Positions 16,439-24,736 of a stretch of DNA of 64,000 nucleotides are shown piece by piece. Source of the DNA: UBA11524 sp965646445 (GTDB lineage: Bacteria > Bacillota > Clostridia > Christensenellales > Aristaeellaceae); assembly GCA_965646445.1 (NCBI GenBank), contig CBFFZW010000002.1, forward strand, positions 43,190 through 107,189, written 5' to 3'. Every line of letters begins with the position of its first letter. Within the stretch, counting starts at the first letter, position 1. The position numbers and the translations under genes were made by a program. The notes under the pieces were generated by a model that made no database searches, was not told where the DNA came from, and was given only the letters and a program-made list of their open reading frames with translations.

Positions 16439-17609
16439 ACAGCTTCTTTTCGCCCTCCGGCTCCTCGCCGTCCTTCGGTTCAGTGCCGATGAGACCGCCG
16501 GTCATCTCGCTGACGTTGCGACCCGCCTTGTGCAGACCGCCCTTGAGGCTCCCTGTGGCGGCAACACCGTAAACAAACAAACCCACCACAAAAATGCCGA
16601 TGACCCAGAAAATGCCGCTTCCCGCGCCCTTCGACGTCTGGGTGGCGGGGGTGGTGGGATCCGGCTGACCCTGGGTTTCCCCGCCCTTGTCCGCGCCGGC
16701 GCTTCCCCGGACGTCGGTGGTGCCCGCGGAGCCCGTGACGCCGCCGTACAGGGCGCGGCTGAGGACGCTCGCCATCATGGGCATGCTGGCCATCACCCGA
16801 TCCCGGCTGATGGTATAGGTGCCGCACTCCAGCAGCAGCGCCCGGGGATACAGATCCTGATTGAACGCGCCCTTGCCCATGTAAATGTCCTTCACCAGGC
16901 CCGGGTACACCTTGTCCGCCACGGCCTTCACCGTCAGGGCGAAGTCCTTGTTGGCCGCCATGTTCTGATTGCCCCGGCCCACCAGCAGGCGAATCTTCGA
17001 CGCCTTTTTCCCGCCGATGGTCACGGTATACTCCTCCGGGTTGGGGATGCCGTCCCGGTGGATGTCCAGCAGGGCGTCGGGCATGGTTTTGAGCAGCTCC
17101 ACCGCCGTCTGGCGGGAGCGGCGATAGGCCCCGGCATCATGGGGATGATGGAGGGTGTCCGCCGCCTCCGCCTCAATGCCCAGGGCCGTCAGCTCCTCCG
17201 CCAGGCCCGCCGCCACCTTATAGATGGAACCCCGGCGATCATCGCTGTACAGCCCGTCGGAGGGCTCGTAGCTCTCATCGCTGTGGGTGCAGTACAGGGC
17301 AATGCGCCGCTGACCCATGGCCGAAACCGGCAGGGCGGCGTCGCTTTCCAGCCAGCTGACATCCGGCATGGGCATATCGCCCTTGTCCTCCGCCACGGCC
17401 TTCTCGCCCTCCACCCGCACGACCTCGTAGAGCCTGTTGTCCTCGGAGATATACTGGTCGCCCGTCTCGGGCTCATAGCACACATAAGCGATATGCCCGC
17501 CGTCTGTGCCAACCAGCTCCCAGACCGTATCCGCCTCCTGGGCGGCGGCGCTGGCAAGCCCCAACATCAGCAAAAGCAGCACGCAAAGCCCCGACATCAG
17601 CCGCTTCAT
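16437..17609 (-). CDS. SpoIIP-family protein with C-terminal membrane anchor
   Basis: A 390-residue exported protein of the stage II sporulation protein P family (peptidoglycan amidase/endopeptidase). A signal peptide (residues 1-23) is followed by the catalytic region: ALYCTHSDESY holds the first zinc-ligand His and LLDIHRDGIPNP the second motif; the later LLLECGTYTIS also matches SpoIIP. After a G/T-rich linker there is one membrane helix (GIFWVIGIFVVGLFVYGVAA) near the C-terminus, unlike B. subtilis SpoIIP, whose anchor is N-terminal. A second SpoIIP lies at 20795. It overlaps the DUF1614 gene by 4 bp, so the two are made together. Confidence 0.85.
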   Translation of the reverse strand: MKRLMSGLCVLLLLMLGLASAAAQEADTVWELVGTDGGHIAYVCYEPETGDQYISEDNRLYEVVRVEGEKAVAEDKGDMPMPDVSWLESDAALPVSAMGQRRIALYCTHSDESYEPSDGLYSDDRRGSIYKVAAGLAEELTALGIEAEAADTLHHPHDAGAYRRSRQTAVELLKTMPDALLDIHRDGIPNPEEYTVTIGGKKASKIRLLVGRGNQNMAANKDFALTVKAVADKVYPGLVKDIYMGKGAFNQDLYPRALLLECGTYTISRDRVMASMPMMASVLSRALYGGVTGSAGTTDVRGSAGADKGGETQGQPDPTTPATQTSKGAGSGIFWVIGIFVVGLFVYGVAATGSLKGGLHKAGRNVSEMTGGLIGTEPKDGEEPEGEKKL

Positions 17610-18235
17610 GATGGATTTCCCTCCCCTGCCGGATGGCGCCTGCGGGCCACCCGTTCCGTGATTTCACCGACGATTTCCGCCAGCAGCACCGCGATCACGC
17701 CGCTGATGACCACCGTATCCGCCATACCCGCGCCGCCCAGCACCAGCTGCTGGGCAATGCCCTGGCTCCAGTTGATGACGGCGGTGGCGGTGTCCGCCAG
17801 CAGCATGCCCAGAATGCCGCAGATGAAGGCGCCCCGGCGGCTCCGGCCCAGGATGCAGGCCACGATGCCGCCGCACAGGCTGAACAGCAGGATGGGATCA
17901 GCCGGAAGCTCCTCGGCCTCGGCGGGCAGCAGCAGGCTCAGGCCGTACACCGCCGCCGCCGTCACCACCGCGCCGATCAGCGGACGCCATACCTCCACCG
18001 CGGAATTCGCCCGGATGAGCAGATAAATGCAGACCCCCAGCGGGATCACTGCGCCGCCCAGGGAGATGGACACCATCCCCACATTGATGCGCGGCAGAAG
18101 CGTGCCCACAAACATCAGCGCCACCAGCAGCAGCGCCGCGCGATCGGTCAGATACATACGATCCAGCACCCGCTGAAGGATTCCGAAGAAGATCAGGACG
18201 GCCACGACCGTCAGAATCACCATGCCAGCTGACAT
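17606..18235 (-). CDS. DUF1614 integral membrane protein
   Basis: A 209-residue protein made almost entirely of membrane helices. It matches DUF1614: YLTDRAALLLVALMFVGTLL, PRINVGMVSISLGGAVIPLG and the C-terminal GGAGMADTVVISGVIAVLLA are characteristic. The function of the family is not established; members are often found in spore formers. The start at 18235 follows ATAGGAGG. It is the first gene of a two-gene unit with the SpoIIP-like protein (4-bp overlap), which suggests a role at the forespore/mother-cell membrane. That is inference. Confidence 0.8.
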   Translation of the reverse strand: MSAGMVILTVVAVLIFFGILQRVLDRMYLTDRAALLLVALMFVGTLLPRINVGMVSISLGGAVIPLGVCIYLLIRANSAVEVWRPLIGAVVTAAAVYGLSLLLPAEAEELPADPILLFSLCGGIVACILGRSRRGAFICGILGMLLADTATAVINWSQGIAQQLVLGGAGMADTVVISGVIAVLLAEIVGEITERVARRRHPAGEGNPS

Positions 18236-18321
18236 ATTGCCTCCTATAAACGTTGATGCCCTTAGCATGGCCGACGGGTGGAAGAATATGCGCAAAACTT
18301 GCACTTTCCCCTGATTTTTCC

Positions 18322-18350
18322 TTGACATCCTGGTTGAAATTTGATACAAT
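18322..18350 (+). promoter_or_regulatory. Consensus sigma-A promoter
   Basis: TTGACA (18322-18327), 17-bp spacer, TACAAT (18345-18350), giving a leader of about 130 nt before the ATG at 18491. This makes the downstream gene vegetatively expressed although it lies between sporulation genes. Confidence 0.75.
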
Positions 18351-18490
18351 TATTACATAAGAAAAGATGCGGCAGTATGGAGCGTTCACAAACGGCGGCT
18401 GAAAAGGCCTTCCGCGCTTTTCTTCGCATTATCCGTTCCGGTTTTTCCAGGGAAAAGGGGTCAACAGCATAAGAGGGATGGGGGAAAGCC

Positions 18491-20725
18491 ATGAATCTCG
18501 AACAGCATCTTGTCCTGGCTTATCTGGAGGAGGACAACGTTCAGCGCGCTTATTTCCGCGTAAAGCCCCTGCTGACCGTCGAGGGCAGCGCGGCGGAGGA
18601 AGCCCGGCAGCTCTGGCCGGAGGAGGGCGGCCTTCGCATTGTGCCCGACCGCGGGGAGCCGCACACCTTCAAGGAGCGAATGCGCGGCCTGGGGCACTTC
18701 TGCGCGGTGGATCTGCGCGGCATCCCTGCCGATGCCGGAAAAATCCGCACGAACAAAAACTATCGTCCCGACCGCGGGGAAATCAACCAGTACATCCTGT
18801 ATTCCGATACGGTGAAGCCGCTGCCCGAGCATACCTTTTATGAGATCCTGGAGGGCTCCTGCGAGGACGCGGCCGCCCTGGCCAAGTGCGCCGTCACGCC
18901 GCTGTTTTACATCCGTGAGCACGACACGCTGTTCGGCCCCGTCCGCCGTGCGGCGCCGCAAAAGCCGGAACCCGCCGCCTCCGGCACGGGCATGCTGTAT
19001 ACCCTGAACGCGCCGGACGCCCTGGAGCGGCTGATGCTGTGCGTCCCGGGGGAAGGCGCCGCGCCCCAGCCCGCCGCCGTCAGGGAGGAGACCGCCGTCA
19101 GCGCGCCTGCTGCTGAAAAAGCCGAAGCGCCGCAGGATAACCAAGAGGAGATCAGCCTGGATGTCAGCCTGCCCCTGGGGCAGCATTTGACCATTCTGGA
19201 TGACGATATGACCTTTGACGAGACGGTTCGCCAGCTGGATCAGCCGGTGAGCCAGGACGCCAATCTTCTCCACAGGCCGGAAGCTCCCGCCAAGCCCGTC
19301 TCCCCGCGCCCTGCCGTGCCGCTGAACGGAACGCCCCTGTTCCGCGCGTCGGTCAAAACCTCCGTGCCTCCGCCCAAGAACCGTTTGCAGGAGGTCGTCG
19401 CCACGCAGATCAAGGTCGGGCGCTATGAGCCGCCGACGGCTCCCCTGCCCGCCGGAACCGCCATGCATCAGGTACACAACCCCGTGGAGACCGCCTGTGA
19501 AAGCCTGCGCTCCGCCTGGCAGCTTCCCTCCGCGCACAATCAGCTGCTGGACTGCATTTTCTCCCTGGACGGCATGAGGGCGCAGCTGGAAGCCCGCCTG
19601 CTGCGCCAAAGCAGCGACAGCCCCCTGCAGCGGGCGCTGCAAGCCCGCCTGGACGAGCTGGAGGCAGAGCGTCTGGCCGCCCTTGTTCAGCTGGACAAGG
19701 CGCGCTCCGACCTGGAGAGCTTCCGCAAAAGCTCGGTGGACGCCATGAGCGAGAAGGCGCGGGAGGCGTGCATCCGTCTTGCCGCCCAGCAGGAAGCCGG
19801 CGAGCACGGCGTGGAAACCATCAGGCGGGAGCTTGCGGCGCTGACGGCCCAGCGGGACGTGCTGCAAAGCCGGGTGGACGAGCTGCGTCAAACCGTTCTC
19901 CCCGAGGCCCTGGCCTCCGCCCTGGCCGACGCGCATATGGCCGCCCCGCTGCTCCATGGCGCCGCCCTGCGCATGAACGGCGTTCCCGGCGTCGCCCTGG
20001 GCGCGGAGGAAATCATCGCCCGGGTGATGGCCGTGATGGAGGATACCGGGGCGTCCCTGAGCCGCAACCAGGCCGTGGCGCTGCTGGTGCTCATCGCCGT
20101 CTGCCCGCGCATCAGCGTGGTCTCCAATACCCTGGCGGCAGCCTCCACCGTGCTGCGGAACCTGGCGGCCGCCCTGGGCTGGCTTCCCGGCTTTGCCGCG
20201 CAGTGCGCCGCCGAGCAGCAGCCCCTGCCGACCCTAGCCCCCATGGATTCCACCCCTGCCCTGCTGGTGACCACCCTCGCCCGCTACGCGCCCCTGCCGG
20301 AGGCCACGAAGCTCCTTCTTTCCCGCACGGCGGAAGGCGTGGCGGCCAGCGACGCCTACGCCATGGAGCCCTGGCCCATTCTGCCCCTGACCCTGCCGGA
20401 GACCGTCGCCCTGGCCGAAGCGGACGCGGAGCCCGTCAGCGCGGCCTCCCTGCAGCATCTGCTGACGGACGCCGCCCCCTGCAGCGCGGACATCAACCTG
20501 ATTCTGGCGGAGCCTATGAGGGCCGCGCCGCCCCTGTCCGGCCAGGCCATGGAGGAAATGCACCGCTTCATCGCGGCCTGCGCCACCTGGATGGACGGCG
20601 GTCTGGCCGCCGCCTGCGACTGGGCCGTGACCCTGTGGCTCACACCTGCGCTGCGGTCCTTGTCGGGCGCTCAGTCGCTGCTGGAGGAATACCCCATGGC
20701 CAAGGCGCAGCTTGTCACTCCGTAA
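18491..20725 (+). CDS. Unrecognised 744-residue protein, coiled coil plus AAA-like C-terminus
   Basis: No named family is recognised with confidence. Residues 1-160 form a compact mixed domain (starts NLEQHLVLAYLEEDNVQRAY; later NQYILYSDTVKPLPEHTFYE). About 165-330 is proline- and alanine-rich and probably disordered. About 360-470 is a strong coiled coil (LEARLLRQ... to VDELRQTV). The C-terminal 270 residues look like an McrB-type AAA domain: SLSRNQAVALLVLIAV is followed by a segment where the P-loop should be, but reads SNTLAAAST instead of GxxGxGKT, then LRNLAAALGW. No signal peptide or membrane helix is seen. It has its own sigma-A promoter and terminator. Cytoplasmic, function unknown. 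Confidence 0.7.
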   Translation: MNLEQHLVLAYLEEDNVQRAYFRVKPLLTVEGSAAEEARQLWPEEGGLRIVPDRGEPHTFKERMRGLGHFCAVDLRGIPADAGKIRTNKNYRPDRGEINQYILYSDTVKPLPEHTFYEILEGSCEDAAALAKCAVTPLFYIREHDTLFGPVRRAAPQKPEPAASGTGMLYTLNAPDALERLMLCVPGEGAAPQPAAVREETAVSAPAAEKAEAPQDNQEEISLDVSLPLGQHLTILDDDMTFDETVRQLDQPVSQDANLLHRPEAPAKPVSPRPAVPLNGTPLFRASVKTSVPPPKNRLQEVVATQIKVGRYEPPTAPLPAGTAMHQVHNPVETACESLRSAWQLPSAHNQLLDCIFSLDGMRAQLEARLLRQSSDSPLQRALQARLDELEAERLAALVQLDKARSDLESFRKSSVDAMSEKAREACIRLAAQQEAGEHGVETIRRELAALTAQRDVLQSRVDELRQTVLPEALASALADAHMAAPLLHGAALRMNGVPGVALGAEEIIARVMAVMEDTGASLSRNQAVALLVLIAVCPRISVVSNTLAAASTVLRNLAAALGWLPGFAAQCAAEQQPLPTLAPMDSTPALLVTTLARYAPLPEATKLLLSRTAEGVAASDAYAMEPWPILPLTLPETVALAEADAEPVSAASLQHLLTDAAPCSADINLILAEPMRAAPPLSGQAMEEMHRFIAACATWMDGGLAAACDWAVTLWLTPALRSLSGAQSLLEEYPMAKAQLVTP

Positions 20726-20737
20726 AACGGCATCAGC

Positions 20738-20787
20738 AAAGGCCCCGAAGCGTTTTCTCCCTTTCCGGGAGGGCTTCGGGGCCTTTT
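20738..20787 (+). terminator. Bidirectional terminator
   Basis: AAAGGCCCCGAAG and CTTCGGGGCCTTTT pair around a 20-nt loop that itself contains a small hairpin. It separates the 744-residue gene from the convergent spoIIP gene. Confidence 0.85.
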
Positions 20788-20794
20788 GATATGC

Positions 20795-21745
20795 TTATAG
20801 GGTTGGTTCCTCCATGGCCTCCAGCGTATCCGAGATGGCGGTGGCCAGATAGGGCACGCCGTTGAGCACCTCCTCCAAGGTGTTCAGGTTGTTGCCGCAC
20901 TCAATCAGCACACACCGCGGCGCGATGTGCTGGTTGTAGCGCCCCGTCCTGAGCTTGATGTCCCGGCACAGGCTGTCCGCCTGACTGTTCAGGCAGGCCG
21001 TCAGCTTTTCTCCGATGACCAGGTTGGCCTCCCAGTCCGGCTTGACATCGAAACCCGCGCCGGTTCCCTTGCCGATCAGCACCATGAACCGCGCCACCTC
21101 CGTGCCGCCGATGTTCACCGTGCGCTTGATGGTGGAGCTGGAGGAGATGGCGTCCCGGTGGAGGTCGATGTACAGATCATACCGCTCGCCCAGGCGATGG
21201 CGTTCCTCCAGCATTTCCAGGGAGCGGGCGTAGGAGGTGTCCAGGTTGGGCGGCTCAAAGGCGGTGGTATCGTGAATGACGGTGAAGCCCAGGGCCCGCA
21301 GCTGATTGGCCAGCGCCTCGCCCACCGCCACCACATTGCACTGATTATCCTTGGTGCGCCACTTTTCCGTCTCCGTATAAGGCGCGTCCGCCACCTGGGT
21401 GAAGGCCTCCCAGGTGTGCGTGTGATAGATCAGAATCCGCTTTTCCCCGTGCTGGGGCGCGGGCGTCTGCCGCACAACCTCCACGCGGAAGGCGCGATCC
21501 ACCATGACCGGGGTTGCCTCCGCCGTGGGCAAAGCCGCGGAGGGCTCCGGCGCGGGCGCGGGCCCGGGCGTTTCCACCGCTTCCAGGGAAAAGAGCATCC
21601 CCGACTCCTGAAACACCGCCACGGCGTCTTCCTCCGCTTCGGGCTTCAGAAGCAGCGCCGTCGCCCCCACGGACGCCAGCACCGTCAGCAGAAGAACGCC
21701 CGCCAGCACCGTCAGCACCTGTCGCTTTGTCCAAACGTGAAACAT
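20795..21745 (-). CDS. spoIIP: Stage II sporulation protein P
   Basis: A 316-residue membrane-anchored peptidoglycan hydrolase acting with SpoIID and SpoIIM to thin the septal wall during engulfment. An N-terminal membrane helix (VLTVLAGVLLLTVLASVGATALLL) is followed by a P/A-rich stalk, then the catalytic domain: ILIYHTHTWEAF (zinc His), YDLYIDLHRDAI (second motif) and a terminal LIECGNNLNTLEE. Length and architecture fit the family. It lies 59 bp downstream of gpr, the same order as in B. subtilis, and is expected to be under mother-cell sigma E control. Confidence 0.93.
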   Translation of the reverse strand: MFHVWTKRQVLTVLAGVLLLTVLASVGATALLLKPEAEEDAVAVFQESGMLFSLEAVETPGPAPAPEPSAALPTAEATPVMVDRAFRVEVVRQTPAPQHGEKRILIYHTHTWEAFTQVADAPYTETEKWRTKDNQCNVVAVGEALANQLRALGFTVIHDTTAFEPPNLDTSYARSLEMLEERHRLGERYDLYIDLHRDAISSSSTIKRTVNIGGTEVARFMVLIGKGTGAGFDVKPDWEANLVIGEKLTACLNSQADSLCRDIKLRTGRYNQHIAPRCVLIECGNNLNTLEEVLNGVPYLATAISDTLEAMEEPTL

Positions 21746-21804
21746 GGCCGCACCTCATCAACATGGAATCAGTACAGCCTATGCGTTTTCGTGTGTGAAT
21801 AGAA

Positions 21805-22689
21805 TCAATGCAGGTAATAAGACAGCTCCTCCATGGTGCATTGCGGCTGGGCGGCGGTGTTCAGCGCCAGGGCCAGGACATCCGCCAGGCCGTCCACCAG
21901 CTCGTCGATGGCGCGGGGCGTCACCACAAAGTCCTCCAGGGCGTTCTCCGCCAGCTTTTCCGCCATGGCGTCGGCGTCCTCCCCTTCCTCATCCGCCAGA
22001 ATGTGCCGAAGCCCGTCCCGGATGATGGTGGAAGCGTACACCACCATGGGTATGCCCAGGGCAATAACCGGAACCCCCATGGCCTCCTGGGTAATGCCCG
22101 CCCGATGGTTGCCCACGCCGCTCCCCGGCCGGATGCCCGTATCCGTCAGCTGCACCGTGGTACAGATGTGCTCGGTATCCATGGCGGCCAGGGCGTCCAC
22201 TGCCACGATGGCCGCAGGCTTCAAATGCTCCGCCAGCGCCCGGGTCAGCTCCGCCGATTCAATGCCCGTCACCCCCAGCACCCCGGGCGCGATGGCGCTG
22301 ACGGGACGGAATCGGCCTTCCTTCATATGGCGGGTCACCAGCACGCGATCCGCCACCCGGCTGCCCAGGGCGTCCGCCGTCATCCGGCGATTGCCCAAGC
22401 CCAACACCAGCACATCCCCGGAGGGCGGAAGCATCTTGGCGAGCACCTGGCCGATTTCCCGCACAATCGGCAGCCTTTCCTCCGGCCCCAGGCTGGGCAG
22501 CGCGGGATGATGCAGCGTCCAGTAGACGCCCCGGGCCTTGCCGATCCGCCGGGCCGCCTCCTCCGTTTCCACCCGAACCCAGGTGGTGGTCATCGCCCCT
22601 ATCTTTTGTTCCTCCAAGCGGATCCCCTCGCCGGGGCCTTCAGGATGAACGGTACGTTCCATCGCCAAATCAGTACGGTAAAGCTTCAT
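21805..22689 (-). CDS. gpr: Germination protease GPR (spore protease)
   Basis: A 294-residue aspartic-type peptidase (MEROPS A25) made as a zymogen in the forespore; it degrades small acid-soluble spore proteins on germination. Diagnostic segments are DVLVLGLGNRRMTADALGSRV, the ALAEHLKPAAIVAVDALAA region and TDTGIRPGSGVGNHRAGIT. The start MKLYRTDLAME at 22689 is preceded by GAGAGGGGG; an in-frame start 11 codons earlier lacks a site. It is followed by spoIIP. Expression by forespore sigma F/G is expected for the family. Confidence 0.94.
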   Translation of the reverse strand: MKLYRTDLAMERTVHPEGPGEGIRLEEQKIGAMTTTWVRVETEEAARRIGKARGVYWTLHHPALPSLGPEERLPIVREIGQVLAKMLPPSGDVLVLGLGNRRMTADALGSRVADRVLVTRHMKEGRFRPVSAIAPGVLGVTGIESAELTRALAEHLKPAAIVAVDALAAMDTEHICTTVQLTDTGIRPGSGVGNHRAGITQEAMGVPVIALGIPMVVYASTIIRDGLRHILADEEGEDADAMAEKLAENALEDFVVTPRAIDELVDGLADVLALALNTAAQPQCTMEELSYYLH

Positions 22690-22840
22690 ACTTTCGCACC
22701 CCCTCTCATACAGCATGAACATACCCGCCCAGCATTATGCAAAGGCTGCTGCTGACAGGACAAAATGCGCCGCTGTTTCCGCATAAAGCTGTCCAGCAGG
22801 ACATAGGAATGGGTTAAGCGCAGACGAGGAGGGACATCCT

Positions 22841-24328
22841 ATGGAAAGAGCCGCTTCATTCAACCTCTACCGCGACATCGCGGAGCGTACCGACGGCGAC
22901 GTGTACATTGGCGTGGTGGGGCCTGTCCGCACGGGCAAGAGCACCTTTATCGCGCGGTTCATGGAGGAGCTGGTGCTGCCCAAGCTCCCGGCCGGCCCCA
23001 AAAGGGACCGCCTGGCCGACGAGCTGCCTCAGTCCGGCTCGGGCAGAACCATCATGACCACCCAGCCCAAGTTTGTTCCCGGCGAGGCCGTGCAGGTGAT
23101 GCTCCAGGAGCAGACGCCCGTGCGCATCCGCCTGGTGGACAGCGTGGGCTATCTGGTCAAGGGCGCACTGGGCACCTCGGAGAACGAGAGCGTCCGCATG
23201 GTTCACACCCCCTGGTTTGACCAGGACATCCCCTTTGACCAGGCGGCGGAGGTCGGCACCCGCAAGGTCATGACCGATCACGCCACCATCGGCATGGTCG
23301 TCACCACCGACGGCTCCATCACCGACCTGCCCCGGGGCGCCTATGTGGAAGCCGAGGAGCGGGTCATCGGCGAGCTGAAGGCGCTGGGCAAGCCCTTCGT
23401 CATCCTGCTGAACTCCGCCAGTCCCCGCCAGGCGGACACCCTGGCCCTGCGGGACTCCCTGGAGGATAAGTACGCCGTGCCGGTGATGCTGCTCAACGTC
23501 AAGGAAATGGGCGTGGAGGATATTCAGCATGTGCTGGAAAGCGTCCTGATGGAATTCCCTCTGCGAGAGGCCCATCTGACCGTTCCCGCCTGGCTGGGGG
23601 CGCTGGATACCAACCACTGGCTGGTCAGCCATGTGCTGGACGCCGTGCGTCAGGCCGGTCAGACGCCGCGGCGGATGCGGGAGACCGATGTCTTTGAGGG
23701 CGCCTTTGCCGAGTCGGAATACGCCGAGGACGTCCGGCAGGAGCAGGTCTTCCCGGGAGAGGGGCGCATCGACTTCACCCTGCCGCTGAAGGAGGGGCTG
23801 TTCAATCGCATTCTTGGCGAGGAATGCGGCACGGAGATCCGCGGCGACGCGCACCTGCTCTCGCTGATGAAGGAGCTGGTCGCCGCCAAGGCGGAGTACG
23901 ATCATGTGGCGGAGGCCCTGCATTCCGTGCGGGAAACCGGCTACGGCCTGGTGACGCCGGCCATGTCCGAGATGACCCTGCAGGAGCCGGAAATCGTCCG
24001 CCAGGGAGGCCGCTTCGGCGTCAAGCTGAAGGCCCACGCGCCCTCGCTGCACCTGATCCGGGTGGATATTGAGACCGAGGTCACCCCCGTGGTCGGCACG
24101 GAGAAGCAGTCGGAAGAGCTGGTGCGCTACCTGCTGGAGGAATTCGAGAACGATCCCCAGCGCATCTGGTCCACCAATTTCTTCGGCAAGAGCCTGAACG
24201 ACATGGTGCGGGAGGGCCTGTCCAACAAGCTGATGCGGATGCCGCAGGATGCGCAGGAGAAGGTGCAGGAAACACTGACGAAGATCATCAACGAGGGCTC
24301 CGGCGGCATGATCTGCATCCTGCTGTAA
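22841..24328 (+). CDS. spoIVA: Stage IV sporulation protein A (spore coat basement ATPase)
   Basis: A 495-residue cytoskeletal ATPase that polymerises on the forespore surface as the coat platform. Near the N-terminus are NLYRDIAERTDGDVYIGVVG and Walker A GPVRTGKSTFI; the SVGYLVKGALG block and the VTTDGSITDLPR block follow. The C-terminus ends with SGGMICILL, a conserved membrane-targeting tail anchored by SpoVM in characterised species. Length equals the usual 492. The start follows GAGGAGGG. It is divergent from gpr. Mother-cell sigma E control is expected; no convincing CATANNNT box was found. Confidence 0.96.
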   Translation: MERAASFNLYRDIAERTDGDVYIGVVGPVRTGKSTFIARFMEELVLPKLPAGPKRDRLADELPQSGSGRTIMTTQPKFVPGEAVQVMLQEQTPVRIRLVDSVGYLVKGALGTSENESVRMVHTPWFDQDIPFDQAAEVGTRKVMTDHATIGMVVTTDGSITDLPRGAYVEAEERVIGELKALGKPFVILLNSASPRQADTLALRDSLEDKYAVPVMLLNVKEMGVEDIQHVLESVLMEFPLREAHLTVPAWLGALDTNHWLVSHVLDAVRQAGQTPRRMRETDVFEGAFAESEYAEDVRQEQVFPGEGRIDFTLPLKEGLFNRILGEECGTEIRGDAHLLSLMKELVAAKAEYDHVAEALHSVRETGYGLVTPAMSEMTLQEPEIVRQGGRFGVKLKAHAPSLHLIRVDIETEVTPVVGTEKQSEELVRYLLEEFENDPQRIWSTNFFGKSLNDMVREGLSNKLMRMPQDAQEKVQETLTKIINEGSGGMICILL

Positions 24329-24411
24329 AAGCGCTGCCCCCCGCGCCCCGTCATGAAGGTAAATTCTTCATCCGGCCATGGAAATGCAGGAAAATCCATG
24401 ATACAATGATC

Positions 24412-24657
24412 CAGGATATCGACAAAGTGGCATATGCCACTTTGTCGAGTTTTGCACGACCTCACTGGTCGAACGGCATTGCCGTTCTCCCTGTCGTTCG
24501 TTCGTGTAAGGAAGCAATCTCTGATGAGATTGCACGAAAACCGCCGCGCAGGGGCTTCGCCCCGCTTAACCGCCCCGAAGGGGCTCGCCGATTTTCGATC
24601 AAGAGTCAGAGGGCCTGCGGGCCCTCCGACACCTCACGGGACTTTGTCGATGGTCTG
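24412..24657 (+). repeat. Structured repeat A (multi-hairpin element)
   Basis: The 409 bp between spoIVA and the amidohydrolase hold this element and no gene. From 5' to 3' it has a 28-nt perfect hairpin (24420-24447, core AAGTGGCATATGCCACTT), a GAACGGC/GCCGTTC hairpin (24471-24487), the segment TTCGTGTAAGGA, a GCAATCT-CTGATG-AGATTGC hairpin (24514-24533), GC hairpins, CGCCGATTTTCGAT, a GAGGGC/GCCCTC hairpin (24609-24626) and a distal arm CTTTGTCGATGGTCTG (24642-24657) that pairs with 24412-24427. Further pairing is possible between 24605-24614 and 24669-24678. Copy B at 36714 has the same order. Confidence 0.75.
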
Positions 24658-24736
24658 AAGGTCTTCGGGCCCTCTGACTTTTCATCGCATCAACCGGCTT
24701 TGCCACTTTTGAAAAATCATTAAGGGAGAAGATACT

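Noticed and set aside
22690..22840. Sigma-E promoter for spoIVA
   Set aside because: CATAAAGC and CATAGGAA near the expected place do not fit CATANNNT, and no good -35 was found at the right spacing.
24406..24723. A 105-codon frame running through structured repeat A, and a 97-codon frame through repeat B on the opposite strand
   Set aside because: The frames lie entirely in the hairpin elements, differ between the copies, and have no ribosome-binding site; the DNA is explained by conserved stems.
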